Assembly (NCBI GenBank): GCA_017466825.1
Contig: JAFTTJ010000016.1
Location: 1 to 64,000 of the forward strand
Length of the DNA: 64,000 nucleotides
Origin: Clostridia bacterium
GTDB lineage: Bacteria > Bacillota > Clostridia > Christensenellales > Borkfalkiaceae
Direction of reading: 5' to 3'
In this document: piece after piece, positions 54,201 through 61,612 of the stretch
Layout of the letters: each line of letters starts with the position of its first letter
How positions within the stretch are numbered: position 1 is the stretch's first letter
Notes under the pieces: generated by a model
The model's input: the letters and a program-made list of their open reading frames with translations, nothing else
Database searches by the model: none
Told to the model about the DNA's origin: nothing
Translations under genes and position numbers: made by a program

Positions 54201-57130
54201 TCGTTGACGGCGTAGAATTTGACTTTGATACCGTTATCGACAGAGATATCGATATTACCGCTAAATTTGCGGTAACTGCAAAAGAAGTTGAACAAATTAC
54301 TTCTACCGTAGAAACCGTTCAGTATGCAGTTGACATAAACAACAATAAAGACTTCTTCTTGCTCATCGGCGTTGCAGGCAACGACTATGCAGGATTAAAC
54401 ACTTATCCTTCTGCTGCAGAGCACGTACACGTATGGACTGCAAGACAATTCGTTGAAGAAAGCAACTTCTATTCGCACGTTGAAATCAACGGCGTTGCTA
54501 TGAAGGAACGCGGTGAAGTATTCATCAACGTTTGGGGCAAAAACGGTTTCTCGATAAGAACTAGCGCAGACGCTACTATTGATGGCAACCTTGCTCATGA
54601 AAACGTAACTTCTATTAAGTTCCTTGCAGGTTGTCAATTCCCCACCTATCGCGCTCTTAGAGAAGGCGTAATTGAAGTTCTTACCGTATTAGACGACGTT
54701 ACCTTCACTTTAGTTGACGGCAACTGGGTAAGAGAAGAATTTAGAGTAAACGGCGCTCCTATCGAGCTCGACGCTTATAAGGCTAACGCATTCCGCGAAG
54801 CAGAAAAAGCAGAGCGTGACCAAATCGTAGCAGACGCTAAGGCCTATCTTGAATCGGCTACTACCGCTCAACAAATTGAAGAAATCGTAGCAAACGCAAA
54901 GGCTGCTATCGACGAACTCAAAACTGAAATCGAATATATTGACGAAGAACTCGCTCCCATTAAGAATGAAGCAAATGCTGAAATTCAAAACTACAAAGCG
55001 GACGAAGTATCTTACGACGTTCAAAAAACTGCTCGTGACGAAGCCGTAGCAAACGGACTTGCAGCAATCGCTAGCGCAAGAAACGAAGACGACATTTTCG
55101 AAGCTGTCGCAGACGCGCAGGCTGCTATCGACGCGGTTATCAACAGATATCAAGTAGTTGAATCTACTATGCTTGCATACGTTGCTAACTGTTACGCTCT
55201 TGGCGGTAACATCAACCTTCACGTAGCCGTTCCCGAACTCGACCTTCCCGAAGGTGGAAATAAGTGGTACGCTACCGATACTATCGGCAAAGCAGAATTT
55301 GAAGAAATGATGACTGCTTTCGGTATCTTCGATAAGATTATGCTCGGCGATAAGACCTTGCGCGAATGGGGATTCACTTCATTCTTTACCGACAATCAAG
55401 GTCAAGCTGGCGGTCCCGAATATTTAACCGGTTATAATATGAGTTCGCCTACTCCTAGCATGTATATCCAATTACACACCGACAGTCAAGAATTTAAAGA
55501 CGAATTTGAACGTGGCAACATTAACTTAGAAGGCAACGGCGATATGGTTAAAGTTACCATTAAAGAAGGTTTAATAATTCCCGGCAATGCGTTCCTTACC
55601 GGCGCAGACGTTGCTACCGTATACGTTTCTAACGCTCAAAGCGAAACTGCAGGTGAAGCAGGACGTAGTTATAATTTTGAATCGGTTATCTACACCGATA
55701 TTGATTCTATCAAGTACGTTCAAGGTCACGACGGCGTTTGCGGTTACTTAGGCGTATCGCTTATCGGCGACGACTACGCAACCACTTCTGAACAAGTTGA
55801 CTTAATTGGACTTGAAAATATCGGCATTAACTTTGCAGGCGTTACCGTAAATGATGAAGAATTTACTACCGTAAACGAAGAAGTTAAGCGCGTTGTAGCG
55901 CCTTACGGTTTATTCAATCTCGGTGAAGCAGGAAAGGGTTACTACTCATTCCAAATCTTCTTTACTGAAGAAGACGTTCACACCGTTACTATTCCTGCAG
56001 GTACTGCATTCCCCACTTACGCAATTAAGACTTTAGGCGATCACAATAGAGACGGTGAAAATCCGATTCTTATATACTTCGTATACAAGACCACCAAGGA
56101 CGTTACCTTCGTTAAGACGGCTGACGGCTTCAAGGAAATCGAAGCATACCGCGCAGAACTTATCGCTCAAATCGACGACGACCACGCTGCAAAAGACGGC
56201 GTATACTTTGAATCTGACGTAACCGCTATGGCTGAAGCAGTTGCCGCTGCTAAAGACGCTATCGCAAACGCAGAAAACGGCGCTGAAATGACTGAAGCGT
56301 ACGCTGCTGTAAAAGCAGTATTAGACGCAGTTCTTCCTAAGGCAGACGTTATCGCCGTTGCAAAAGAAGAAATAAGCGCTTATAAAGCAGATGAAGGTTT
56401 ATTCCTTGAAGCAGAAAAGACTGCAAGAGAAACCGCAGTTGCTACTGCAATCTCGGCTATCGACGGCGCTCAAAGCAAAGTGGCAGTTGAAGAAGCAGTT
56501 GCTACCGCAAAGGCTACTATCGACGCGTTAAAGACTGCTGAAACTTACGCAAAAGAAGCAATCGCAGAAGACGTTGCCGCTGCTAAAGCAGAACTCACCG
56601 CTTATAAGGCAGAAGAAGGTTTATACCGTGAAGCAGAAGTTCTTGCAAGAGCAACTATCGTAGAAACGGCTATCGCAGGTCTTGACGACGCTCTCAACTT
56701 AGACACCGTAAACGCAATCGTTGCCGCTGCTAAGGCTGAAATCGACGCGTTAAAGACTGACGCTGAATACGACGCAGAAGAAGCTCTCGTCGCTGCAAAA
56801 GAAGCAGGTATGGACGAAATCAACACCTTAAAGGGCAACGTTGATCCCGATAAGTATACCGATAGAGAAATGGCTACTATTAACCAACTCTACAACACCG
56901 CTAAAACGGCAATTGAAGATGCAACTACTATCGAAGCAGTTGAACAAGCAGTTGCAACCTTCACCGACGAACTCAACAAGCTTCCGCAAATCGGTCAAGG
57001 TGGCGAAACTTCTGAACCCGAAGGTGAAGAGCCTTCCGGCGGATGTGGTGGCGCAATCGGTGGCGCAGGCGCAATGCTTACCGTATTACTTCTTGCAGGC
57101 GCAATGCTTTTAAAGAAGAAAAACGACTAA
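51272..57130 (+). CDS. Giant surface protein with repeated modules and a Cys-containing membrane tail
   Basis: 1,952 residues. A signal peptide (~1-36, ending TAKADA), then up to eight modules of the type found in the protein at 33,922: the clearest are at ~500-640, ~775-930, ~1005-1150 and ~1476-1620, with HDYPDSADNYGE, INVWGNKG, ITILAGCKFPSY and VTTEDVTF. InlB-type repeats separate some modules (~700-770, ~930-1005). Ala/Glu-rich helical FIVAR-like segments lie at ~640-700, ~1155-1290 and ~1619-1906. The C-terminus has a GGCGG cluster, a ~20-residue hydrophobic span and a final KKKND, resembling GlyGly- or Synerg-CTERM sorting tails rather than LPXTG. No hydrolase motif was seen. Probable role: tethered glycan-binding stalk. 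It has its own promoter. Confidence 0.8.
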   Translation: MRKIKKTLLTCLIAIFAFTLCLGTGLLVKTNTAKADAVSVTFVSAGFDGGADIHETYGNPIRINTTELAWATSHNWVSASDWASISDYVTINGRTVTEINNATTSSQKITLMMQGAGTFSFLRCYVPSDVMAIADVKSVGILEGWSFTDDQNGNVVYTASAVSFFRTGDTLLTKSDYDAQVTSKTKVLASDITISDATLTKPDDSYVVNVDMGVDMSGISYEVMGDGCINIRNAIYINGKSINEWNNQLIAEDSRFSDTATYCKFPQNSTTEGHEKFHRPVAIYGTSTGFTIRIFQELVADCETVTVTVGEGCYYSSFMVLENASKIVLDQNVVDITDKLTFLDNSHNNPADWGPTKLYFINTDNETCWTGAPWGGCLNESDTSGANGGQVQMKYIYFNGTSLWEINKTDDGSYSSTQGNIASGGVYAPILVTMSSELGSSLKLHVPDAYTNGKSGHEEIIIKKGFNVVEGGTSYVVTSDVIFTNTGSGWVKEIKNEEVATEITAVNVSGSDGDNFTFLTLSVHDYPDSADNYGETDVVVTVKDFINDANFYSKILIDDSPLASRSQALINVWGNKGVFAFRTNTGLAATKITILAGCKFPSYAMLADGTRKCFVTTEDVTFVKSGDTWAVEVEAPFDLETYKAEMIAEISAYKQGEVDESERLEYVSSGTELIADSETKEEVDEYVALVKEMIDELPVVVSHTVTFKHEDGSVISSTKVEENATVAQPVAPTKAHANMFKEYRFDGWFVNGAQYDFNALVTSDLEIIAKFTEVDKQAEVINTAVVMAKPVLGGETDVNDYFLAFELSVNDYAGLHTYPSAAEHANVIGPRDFLKQSNFTQKVLVNDAAYPVKGETFLNVWSTSNSFTTRANDGEIGFRPATLITKITILAGCQFPTYEMLSTGVLKYYVTTEDITFVVKNGEWMTESEALKNRVRFVNEDGTVISEQTLEGASAVARPADPVKTSVFNVYSFDGWFVDGVEFDFDTVIDRDIDITAKFAVTAKEVEQITSTVETVQYAVDINNNKDFFLLIGVAGNDYAGLNTYPSAAEHVHVWTARQFVEESNFYSHVEINGVAMKERGEVFINVWGKNGFSIRTSADATIDGNLAHENVTSIKFLAGCQFPTYRALREGVIEVLTVLDDVTFTLVDGNWVREEFRVNGAPIELDAYKANAFREAEKAERDQIVADAKAYLESATTAQQIEEIVANAKAAIDELKTEIEYIDEELAPIKNEANAEIQNYKADEVSYDVQKTARDEAVANGLAAIASARNEDDIFEAVADAQAAIDAVINRYQVVESTMLAYVANCYALGGNINLHVAVPELDLPEGGNKWYATDTIGKAEFEEMMTAFGIFDKIMLGDKTLREWGFTSFFTDNQGQAGGPEYLTGYNMSSPTPSMYIQLHTDSQEFKDEFERGNINLEGNGDMVKVTIKEGLIIPGNAFLTGADVATVYVSNAQSETAGEAGRSYNFESVIYTDIDSIKYVQGHDGVCGYLGVSLIGDDYATTSEQVDLIGLENIGINFAGVTVNDEEFTTVNEEVKRVVAPYGLFNLGEAGKGYYSFQIFFTEEDVHTVTIPAGTAFPTYAIKTLGDHNRDGENPILIYFVYKTTKDVTFVKTADGFKEIEAYRAELIAQIDDDHAAKDGVYFESDVTAMAEAVAAAKDAIANAENGAEMTEAYAAVKAVLDAVLPKADVIAVAKEEISAYKADEGLFLEAEKTARETAVATAISAIDGAQSKVAVEEAVATAKATIDALKTAETYAKEAIAEDVAAAKAELTAYKAEEGLYREAEVLARATIVETAIAGLDDALNLDTVNAIVAAAKAEIDALKTDAEYDAEEALVAAKEAGMDEINTLKGNVDPDKYTDREMATINQLYNTAKTAIEDATTIEAVEQAVATFTDELNKLPQIGQGGETSEPEGEEPSGGCGGAIGGAGAMLTVLLLAGAMLLKKKND

Positions 57131-57166
57131 TATATTAGTCTAATTTGCCAATTGGCAATAATTTAA

Positions 57167-57208
57167 GTTCAAAGCGCTCCGCCCTTTTGGGGGCGGGGCG
57201 CAAAGAAC
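57167..57208 (+). promoter_or_regulatory. Large intercistronic hairpin
   Basis: GCGCTCCGCCC/GGGCGGGGCGC, extended by GTTC/GAAC across AAA bulges, with a TTTT loop. It follows the surface-protein gene and has no T tract, so it may be a transcript 3'-end stabiliser or a weak terminator. A 14-mer variant (CTATAAGTTGATAAATT) follows at 57,231. Confidence 0.55.
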
Positions 57209-57292
57209 TGTAATAATACTAAAAGTTGGGCTATAAGTTGATAAATTAAGTTTGAAAGAGGGCAACGAGTAGCCAAATAAAGAGACGTGATT

Positions 57293-58570
57293 ATGAAAAA
57301 GATTAAAATCGCCGTAGTAGGTTACGGCAACCGCGGACAAGTTTACGCGGATTATTCGTTGGACGAACCCAACGAAGTAGAAGTCGTTGCGGTAGTAGAC
57401 CCCAACGAGTATAAGTTAAAAGTTGCGCGCGAAAGATATTGTTTAAGTGACGATCGCACGTTTACTCGTTACGCCGATTTCGTTAAATCGGGTTTAGACG
57501 TTGACATAGTCGTCAACGCGACGATGGAACAACAGCATTATGACATGGCTATGGAAATTCTTGCTTCCCGACATAATATGCTCATTGAAAAACCCATCGT
57601 TTCAACGGCAAAAGAAATTGAAGATATCAGGGCTTTAGCCGAAAAGAACGGGTGTATGGTATTCGTATGCCACGTTTTAAGGTATAGTCCTTTCTATAAA
57701 ACTATCAAAAAAATGCTCGCTGGGGGCGAAATAGGTAAAGTCGTTTCTATGGAAATGAACGAGCACGTTTGGGTGCCCCATTTCTTGACGAGTTACGGCA
57801 GGGGCAAATGGAAGAGCGAAAAGGAATGCGGTAGCCCGATTTTGCTCGCTAAATGTTGTCACGATATGGACCTTATTTGTTGGCTCAACGGCGATACTAA
57901 GCCCACTCTCGTATCGAGTTTCGGTCATCAAGCGCTGTTTAATAAGGCTAATAAACCGCAGGGCGCTACCGAGTATTGTTACAACTGTCCGCACGAGCAA
58001 AAGTGCAGGTATAGCGCGATTAAACACTATTATCACAACGACGTAATGCCGTTTTTGGTGTTGGATTGCTTTAATAAACCGTACGACCAAATCACCCCCG
58101 AAGAGAAGATGGAATATCTCAAGACGAGTGATTACGGCAAGTGTATTTACGATTGCGGTTGCGATATAGTCGATAGGCAAAACTTAATCGTCGATTTTGA
58201 AGACGGTAGAGTGGTTGCGTTTACTTTATCTTGCGGTACGGCAAGGCCGGATAGATATATACATATTATCGGTTCTGAAGGTGAAATTGAAGGTAAACTT
58301 GAAGAGAACAAGTTTGTCGTAAGAAGATATGACGCCGACGCTATCAGCATGTCGGAATTCGTTATAGACCTTTCAAATCAAATCGTAAACAACGCTAAAT
58401 ACGGTGGGCACAGCGGTGGCGACTACGGCATTATGTACGATATCGTAAGGTATTTAAACGGTGAAAGGGCGTCGCAGTCGATTACCCTTTTAAGCGACTC
58501 TATTGCAAGCCATAAACTCGTTTATGGCGCTGAAGAAAGTAGGAAGACTTTAAAGCCCGTCAAACTCTAA
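57293..58570 (+). CDS. Gfo/Idh/MocA-family oxidoreductase
   Basis: 425 residues from the ATG at 57,293 (a GTG six bases upstream has no better site). The N-terminal Rossmann motif AVVGYGNRGQVYADY binds NAD(P). EKPIVS near 100 supplies the conserved catalytic Lys, and AKCCHDMDLICWLNG near 185 contains the conserved His-Asp pair. A Cys-rich insertion (~225-290: YCYNCPHEQKCRYSA and YGKCIYDCGCD) matches a subset of Clostridial members and could bind a metal. These enzymes oxidise or epimerise sugars or inositols; the GH38 gene next door suggests a sugar released from the same glycan. Cytoplasmic. Terminator at 58,576. Confidence 0.9.
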   Translation: MKKIKIAVVGYGNRGQVYADYSLDEPNEVEVVAVVDPNEYKLKVARERYCLSDDRTFTRYADFVKSGLDVDIVVNATMEQQHYDMAMEILASRHNMLIEKPIVSTAKEIEDIRALAEKNGCMVFVCHVLRYSPFYKTIKKMLAGGEIGKVVSMEMNEHVWVPHFLTSYGRGKWKSEKECGSPILLAKCCHDMDLICWLNGDTKPTLVSSFGHQALFNKANKPQGATEYCYNCPHEQKCRYSAIKHYYHNDVMPFLVLDCFNKPYDQITPEEKMEYLKTSDYGKCIYDCGCDIVDRQNLIVDFEDGRVVAFTLSCGTARPDRYIHIIGSEGEIEGKLEENKFVVRRYDADAISMSEFVIDLSNQIVNNAKYGGHSGGDYGIMYDIVRYLNGERASQSITLLSDSIASHKLVYGAEESRKTLKPVKL

Positions 58571-58575
58571 AAAAC

Positions 58576-58612
58576 AAAAGGTTTTCCAGTATTTTAATGG
58601 AAAACCTTTTTT
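58576..58612 (+). terminator. Terminator after the Gfo/Idh gene
   Basis: AAAAGGTTTTCCA/TGGAAAACCTTTT, a 13-bp stem with T tract to 58,612, 5 nt after the stop. Confidence 0.88.
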
Positions 58613-58710
58613 ACTTATTCTCAACGGCAGTATAATTTTGTAACAATCGTTAGTATAAATAGTCAACTTATACAAAACTTAAACAAGCGTGGGCAAAATT
58701 TAAAAAACTC

Positions 58711-58739
58711 TTGCAATTACGCTAGATTGTTGTTATAAT
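58711..58739 (+). promoter_or_regulatory. Promoter of the alpha-mannosidase gene
   Basis: TTGCAA (58,711-58,716), a 17-bp spacer and TATAAT (58,734-58,739). Shares TTGCAATTACG with the promoter at 51,133. Confidence 0.75.
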
Positions 58740-58795
58740 AATATTACGCAGACTAAAAAAACGCTAAAATAGCGTTGATAAGAAAGGAAAAAATC

Positions 58796-61288
58796 ATGAG
58801 CAAAAACAAGACTATGTATATCGTATCCCATAGCCATTGGGATAGAGAATGGTATTTAAGCCATGCAAAGCATAACTTCAATCTCGTCCGCACTATGGAC
58901 AGGCTCATTGAAGTTCTCGAAACCGACCCCGATTACAAAACTTTCCATTTAGATGGTCAAATTATCGTTTTGGACGACTATCTTGCAGTTCGTCCTTCAA
59001 TGAAGGCAAGGGTTGAAAAACTCGTAGCCGACGGCAAACTTAAAGTCGGACCTTTTTATATTTTGCAAGACGACTATTTGCTTAGCGGTGAAGCCAACGT
59101 AAGAAACGCATTAGTCGGTCTTAAAGAAACTGAAAAATACGGCAAGCCCACAATGATAGGATATTTCCCCGATACTTTTGGCAACATAGGTCAAATGCCC
59201 CAAATTTTAAGGGGTTTTGGCATAGATAACGCCTTTATGGGTAGGGGAACGGTTATTTCCGACGTGTCAAAGCGCGGTAGCGCCGACGAGTATATGTCTG
59301 AATTTATTTGGGTTGCGCCCGACGGAAGTCAGGTTACTACCGAACAATTCGTGCTTTGGTACGGTTGCGGTATGGATTTGCCCGAAGACGAAAACGAGTT
59401 AAACGGCAGATTTAACGCTTTATATAACGAACTTTCGGCTTGCACCAAAACGCCTTGCATACTCGTTATGAACGGTTGCGACCACCAGCCCGTTCAAGCA
59501 AACCTTTCAAAGATAATTAAAAAGGCAAAGGCGCTCGGCTACGACGTCGTACATACGACTTTTGAAGACTTCCGTGAAAAAATTCGCCCCTACGAAAGCC
59601 AATTTGCGCCCGTTCACGGCGAAATCAATCAAGAAGAAAGCAACGGCTACCGCTCTCTTAGAGAAACGGCTAGCGCCCGTATTTACCTTAAACAATCGAG
59701 TTATAAGGCGGGATATTTGCTTGAAAGCGTTGCAGAGCCTTTAAGTCTTATCGCCGACAAACACGGCTTAAAATACGACGACGAAATGCTTCATTACGCT
59801 TGGAAAGGTCTTTTAGAAAACTATCCGCACGACAGTATTTGCGGTTGTAGCGTAGACGAAGTTCACCAAAAAATGGAAGTTCGTTTTTCTGAAAATATCG
59901 ACACCACGCAAAGCCATATCGATCTCGTTGCAAAGCGCTTGACTAATAAACTTGCAGGCAAGGAAAAGACCGTGCTCGTTGCAAACTGTTACGCAAAGGC
60001 GGTTAGCGATTACGTAGAGTGCTACGTAGACTATTTAGACGGCGAAGTTGTTCCCCTTAGTCCCGTATTAGTTGCAGACGACGGTACGACATACTATCCT
60101 ATCGTTACCGATTTAGGCGAAATGGCGGAATACGAACTCCCCGAAGACTGTTTTAGAAAGGTCTTTAACGTTCATAGATTTAACTACCGCGTATTTGGTA
60201 AATTCGCGCCTGCAACCATAACCCGACTTACCGTTAAAGACGGAGCAGTAGCCCCCGACCGCGGATTGGTTTACGGCGAAGACTACGCTGAAAACAAGTT
60301 CGTTAAACTTACCTTTAACGAAAACGGAACTTTTAATATTACCGATAAATCTACGGGTAAAACCCTTCGCGATCAAAACTCGTTTACCGAAGTTGGCGAC
60401 AAGGGTAACGAATATGAATTTATGCCCACGGGCGAAACTTTCGACACCACTTGCGACAAGGCTCAAATCTCTTTGAGTTACTCGGACGATTCGCAAGCGA
60501 TATTTAGGGTTGTAAACCACCTTATGCAACAAAACGGCAAGGCTGTTGAAATAGAGAGCCACGTTACCTTAACGGCTGATAAAAAGGGCGTTTTGGTAAG
60601 AGTTGACTTTGTAAACGATTGTCCCGACCATAGAATTAGAGCAGACTTTGCTTGGAGCGACGATTTCCCCACCCACAATTCTTGCGGTCAGTTCGACTTG
60701 ACAAAAAGAGCGAATAAGCCCGGCAAAAATTGGGTTGCGCCCCACCATCCGCAGAGAACTTTCGAGTTCGTCGAGCGTACGGACGCAAACGGCGACGGTA
60801 TGGTTTTAGCCCTTCGCGGTAACAACTTGTACGAAGTTATGGAAAAGGACGGTCACACCCAAATTACCTTAGTTCGTGGCGTAGGAATACTCGGCGACTG
60901 GTTTGATTTCTACACCTACGACTCGCAATGTTTAAGAGAAGTTTACGCCGAATATATGGTAGAATTCTTCCCTGAAAAAGATAGGGTTTGCGCTCTTGAA
61001 AGCGCTTACGCTTACCATCACCCAAGGCTTTACGCTTTTGCAGGTAACGGTAACGGCGAAGATATTTGCCCAAGCCAAATCGAAGTTGACGGCGACGTGT
61101 TCGTAACTTGTCTTAAAATGAATGCCAGAGGCGAAAACGTTCTTCGTTTCTTCAACCCGTACGAAACGGCTAAAACCGTTAAGTTTAGCAGGGCGGTTAC
61201 TATTGCCAACATGAAAGAAGACACCGTTGGCGATACGGTTAACGAAATGGTCGTAGCGCCTAAAAAGATTATTACCGTTAAGTTCTAA
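58796..61288 (+). CDS. GH38 alpha-mannosidase
   Basis: 830 residues from the ATG at 58,796, preceded by AAAGGA. A zinc-dependent retaining alpha-mannosidase. HSHWDREW at residues 12-19 supplies zinc ligands, and GYFPDTFGNIGQMPQI near 121 holds the nucleophile Asp. Also seen are MNGCDHQPV (~223-231) and CGCSVDEVHQKM (~352), with a C-terminal beta-sandwich half. There is no signal peptide, so it acts on oligosaccharides already imported. Bacterial relatives cleave alpha-1,3 or alpha-1,6 mannosides or 2-O-mannosylglycerate; specificity cannot be read here. It anchors the interpretation of this region as a mannoside-glycan locus. Confidence 0.95.
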   Translation: MSKNKTMYIVSHSHWDREWYLSHAKHNFNLVRTMDRLIEVLETDPDYKTFHLDGQIIVLDDYLAVRPSMKARVEKLVADGKLKVGPFYILQDDYLLSGEANVRNALVGLKETEKYGKPTMIGYFPDTFGNIGQMPQILRGFGIDNAFMGRGTVISDVSKRGSADEYMSEFIWVAPDGSQVTTEQFVLWYGCGMDLPEDENELNGRFNALYNELSACTKTPCILVMNGCDHQPVQANLSKIIKKAKALGYDVVHTTFEDFREKIRPYESQFAPVHGEINQEESNGYRSLRETASARIYLKQSSYKAGYLLESVAEPLSLIADKHGLKYDDEMLHYAWKGLLENYPHDSICGCSVDEVHQKMEVRFSENIDTTQSHIDLVAKRLTNKLAGKEKTVLVANCYAKAVSDYVECYVDYLDGEVVPLSPVLVADDGTTYYPIVTDLGEMAEYELPEDCFRKVFNVHRFNYRVFGKFAPATITRLTVKDGAVAPDRGLVYGEDYAENKFVKLTFNENGTFNITDKSTGKTLRDQNSFTEVGDKGNEYEFMPTGETFDTTCDKAQISLSYSDDSQAIFRVVNHLMQQNGKAVEIESHVTLTADKKGVLVRVDFVNDCPDHRIRADFAWSDDFPTHNSCGQFDLTKRANKPGKNWVAPHHPQRTFEFVERTDANGDGMVLALRGNNLYEVMEKDGHTQITLVRGVGILGDWFDFYTYDSQCLREVYAEYMVEFFPEKDRVCALESAYAYHHPRLYAFAGNGNGEDICPSQIEVDGDVFVTCLKMNARGENVLRFFNPYETAKTVKFSRAVTIANMKEDTVGDTVNEMVVAPKKIITVKF

Positions 61289-61296
61289 AAATCACG

Positions 61297-61310
61297 CTAT
61301 AAGTCGATTA
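61297..61310 (-). repeat. Dispersed 14-mer TAATCGACTTATAG
   Basis: Exact copy on the minus strand, 8 nt after the GH38 stop codon. Confidence 0.75.
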
Positions 61311-61336
61311 TTCGACGTTTTAGCAAAAAAACTAAT

Positions 61337-61372
61337 AAAAAAGGATAGCGACGTTCGTCGTTATCCTTTTTT
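61337..61372 (+). terminator. Terminator after the GH38 gene
   Basis: GGATAGCGAC/GTCGTTATCC (one G-T wobble) with a GTTC loop, flanked by an A run and T tract. In the gene-free stretch 61,289-61,612 I see this hairpin, one 14-mer and the following promoter; 61,375-61,545 shows nothing else. Confidence 0.85.
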
Positions 61373-61551
61373 ATTGTATTAAATTTTTTGCGCGTGATAA
61401 GGTTTGTATACGTTTTAGTGTTAAATAAAGCAAAAATGCTCAAAATTAGCAACTTTCAGATAGGTTTACGCGCCAAAAACGGGATTTTAATATTAAATTT
61501 TGCTAAAATGAATAATTTACACAAATTTTACGAAGCGGGCTTTAATAAAAA

Positions 61552-61580
61552 TTGACAAGTTTTGCTTGGTTTTATATCAT
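61552..61580 (+). promoter_or_regulatory. Promoter of the Na/phosphate cotransporter gene
   Basis: TTGACA (61,552-61,557), a 17-bp spacer and TATCAT (61,575-61,580). Confidence 0.7.
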
Positions 61581-61612
61581 AGAATTGAAAAAACTTTTCA
61601 AAGGAGAAAATT

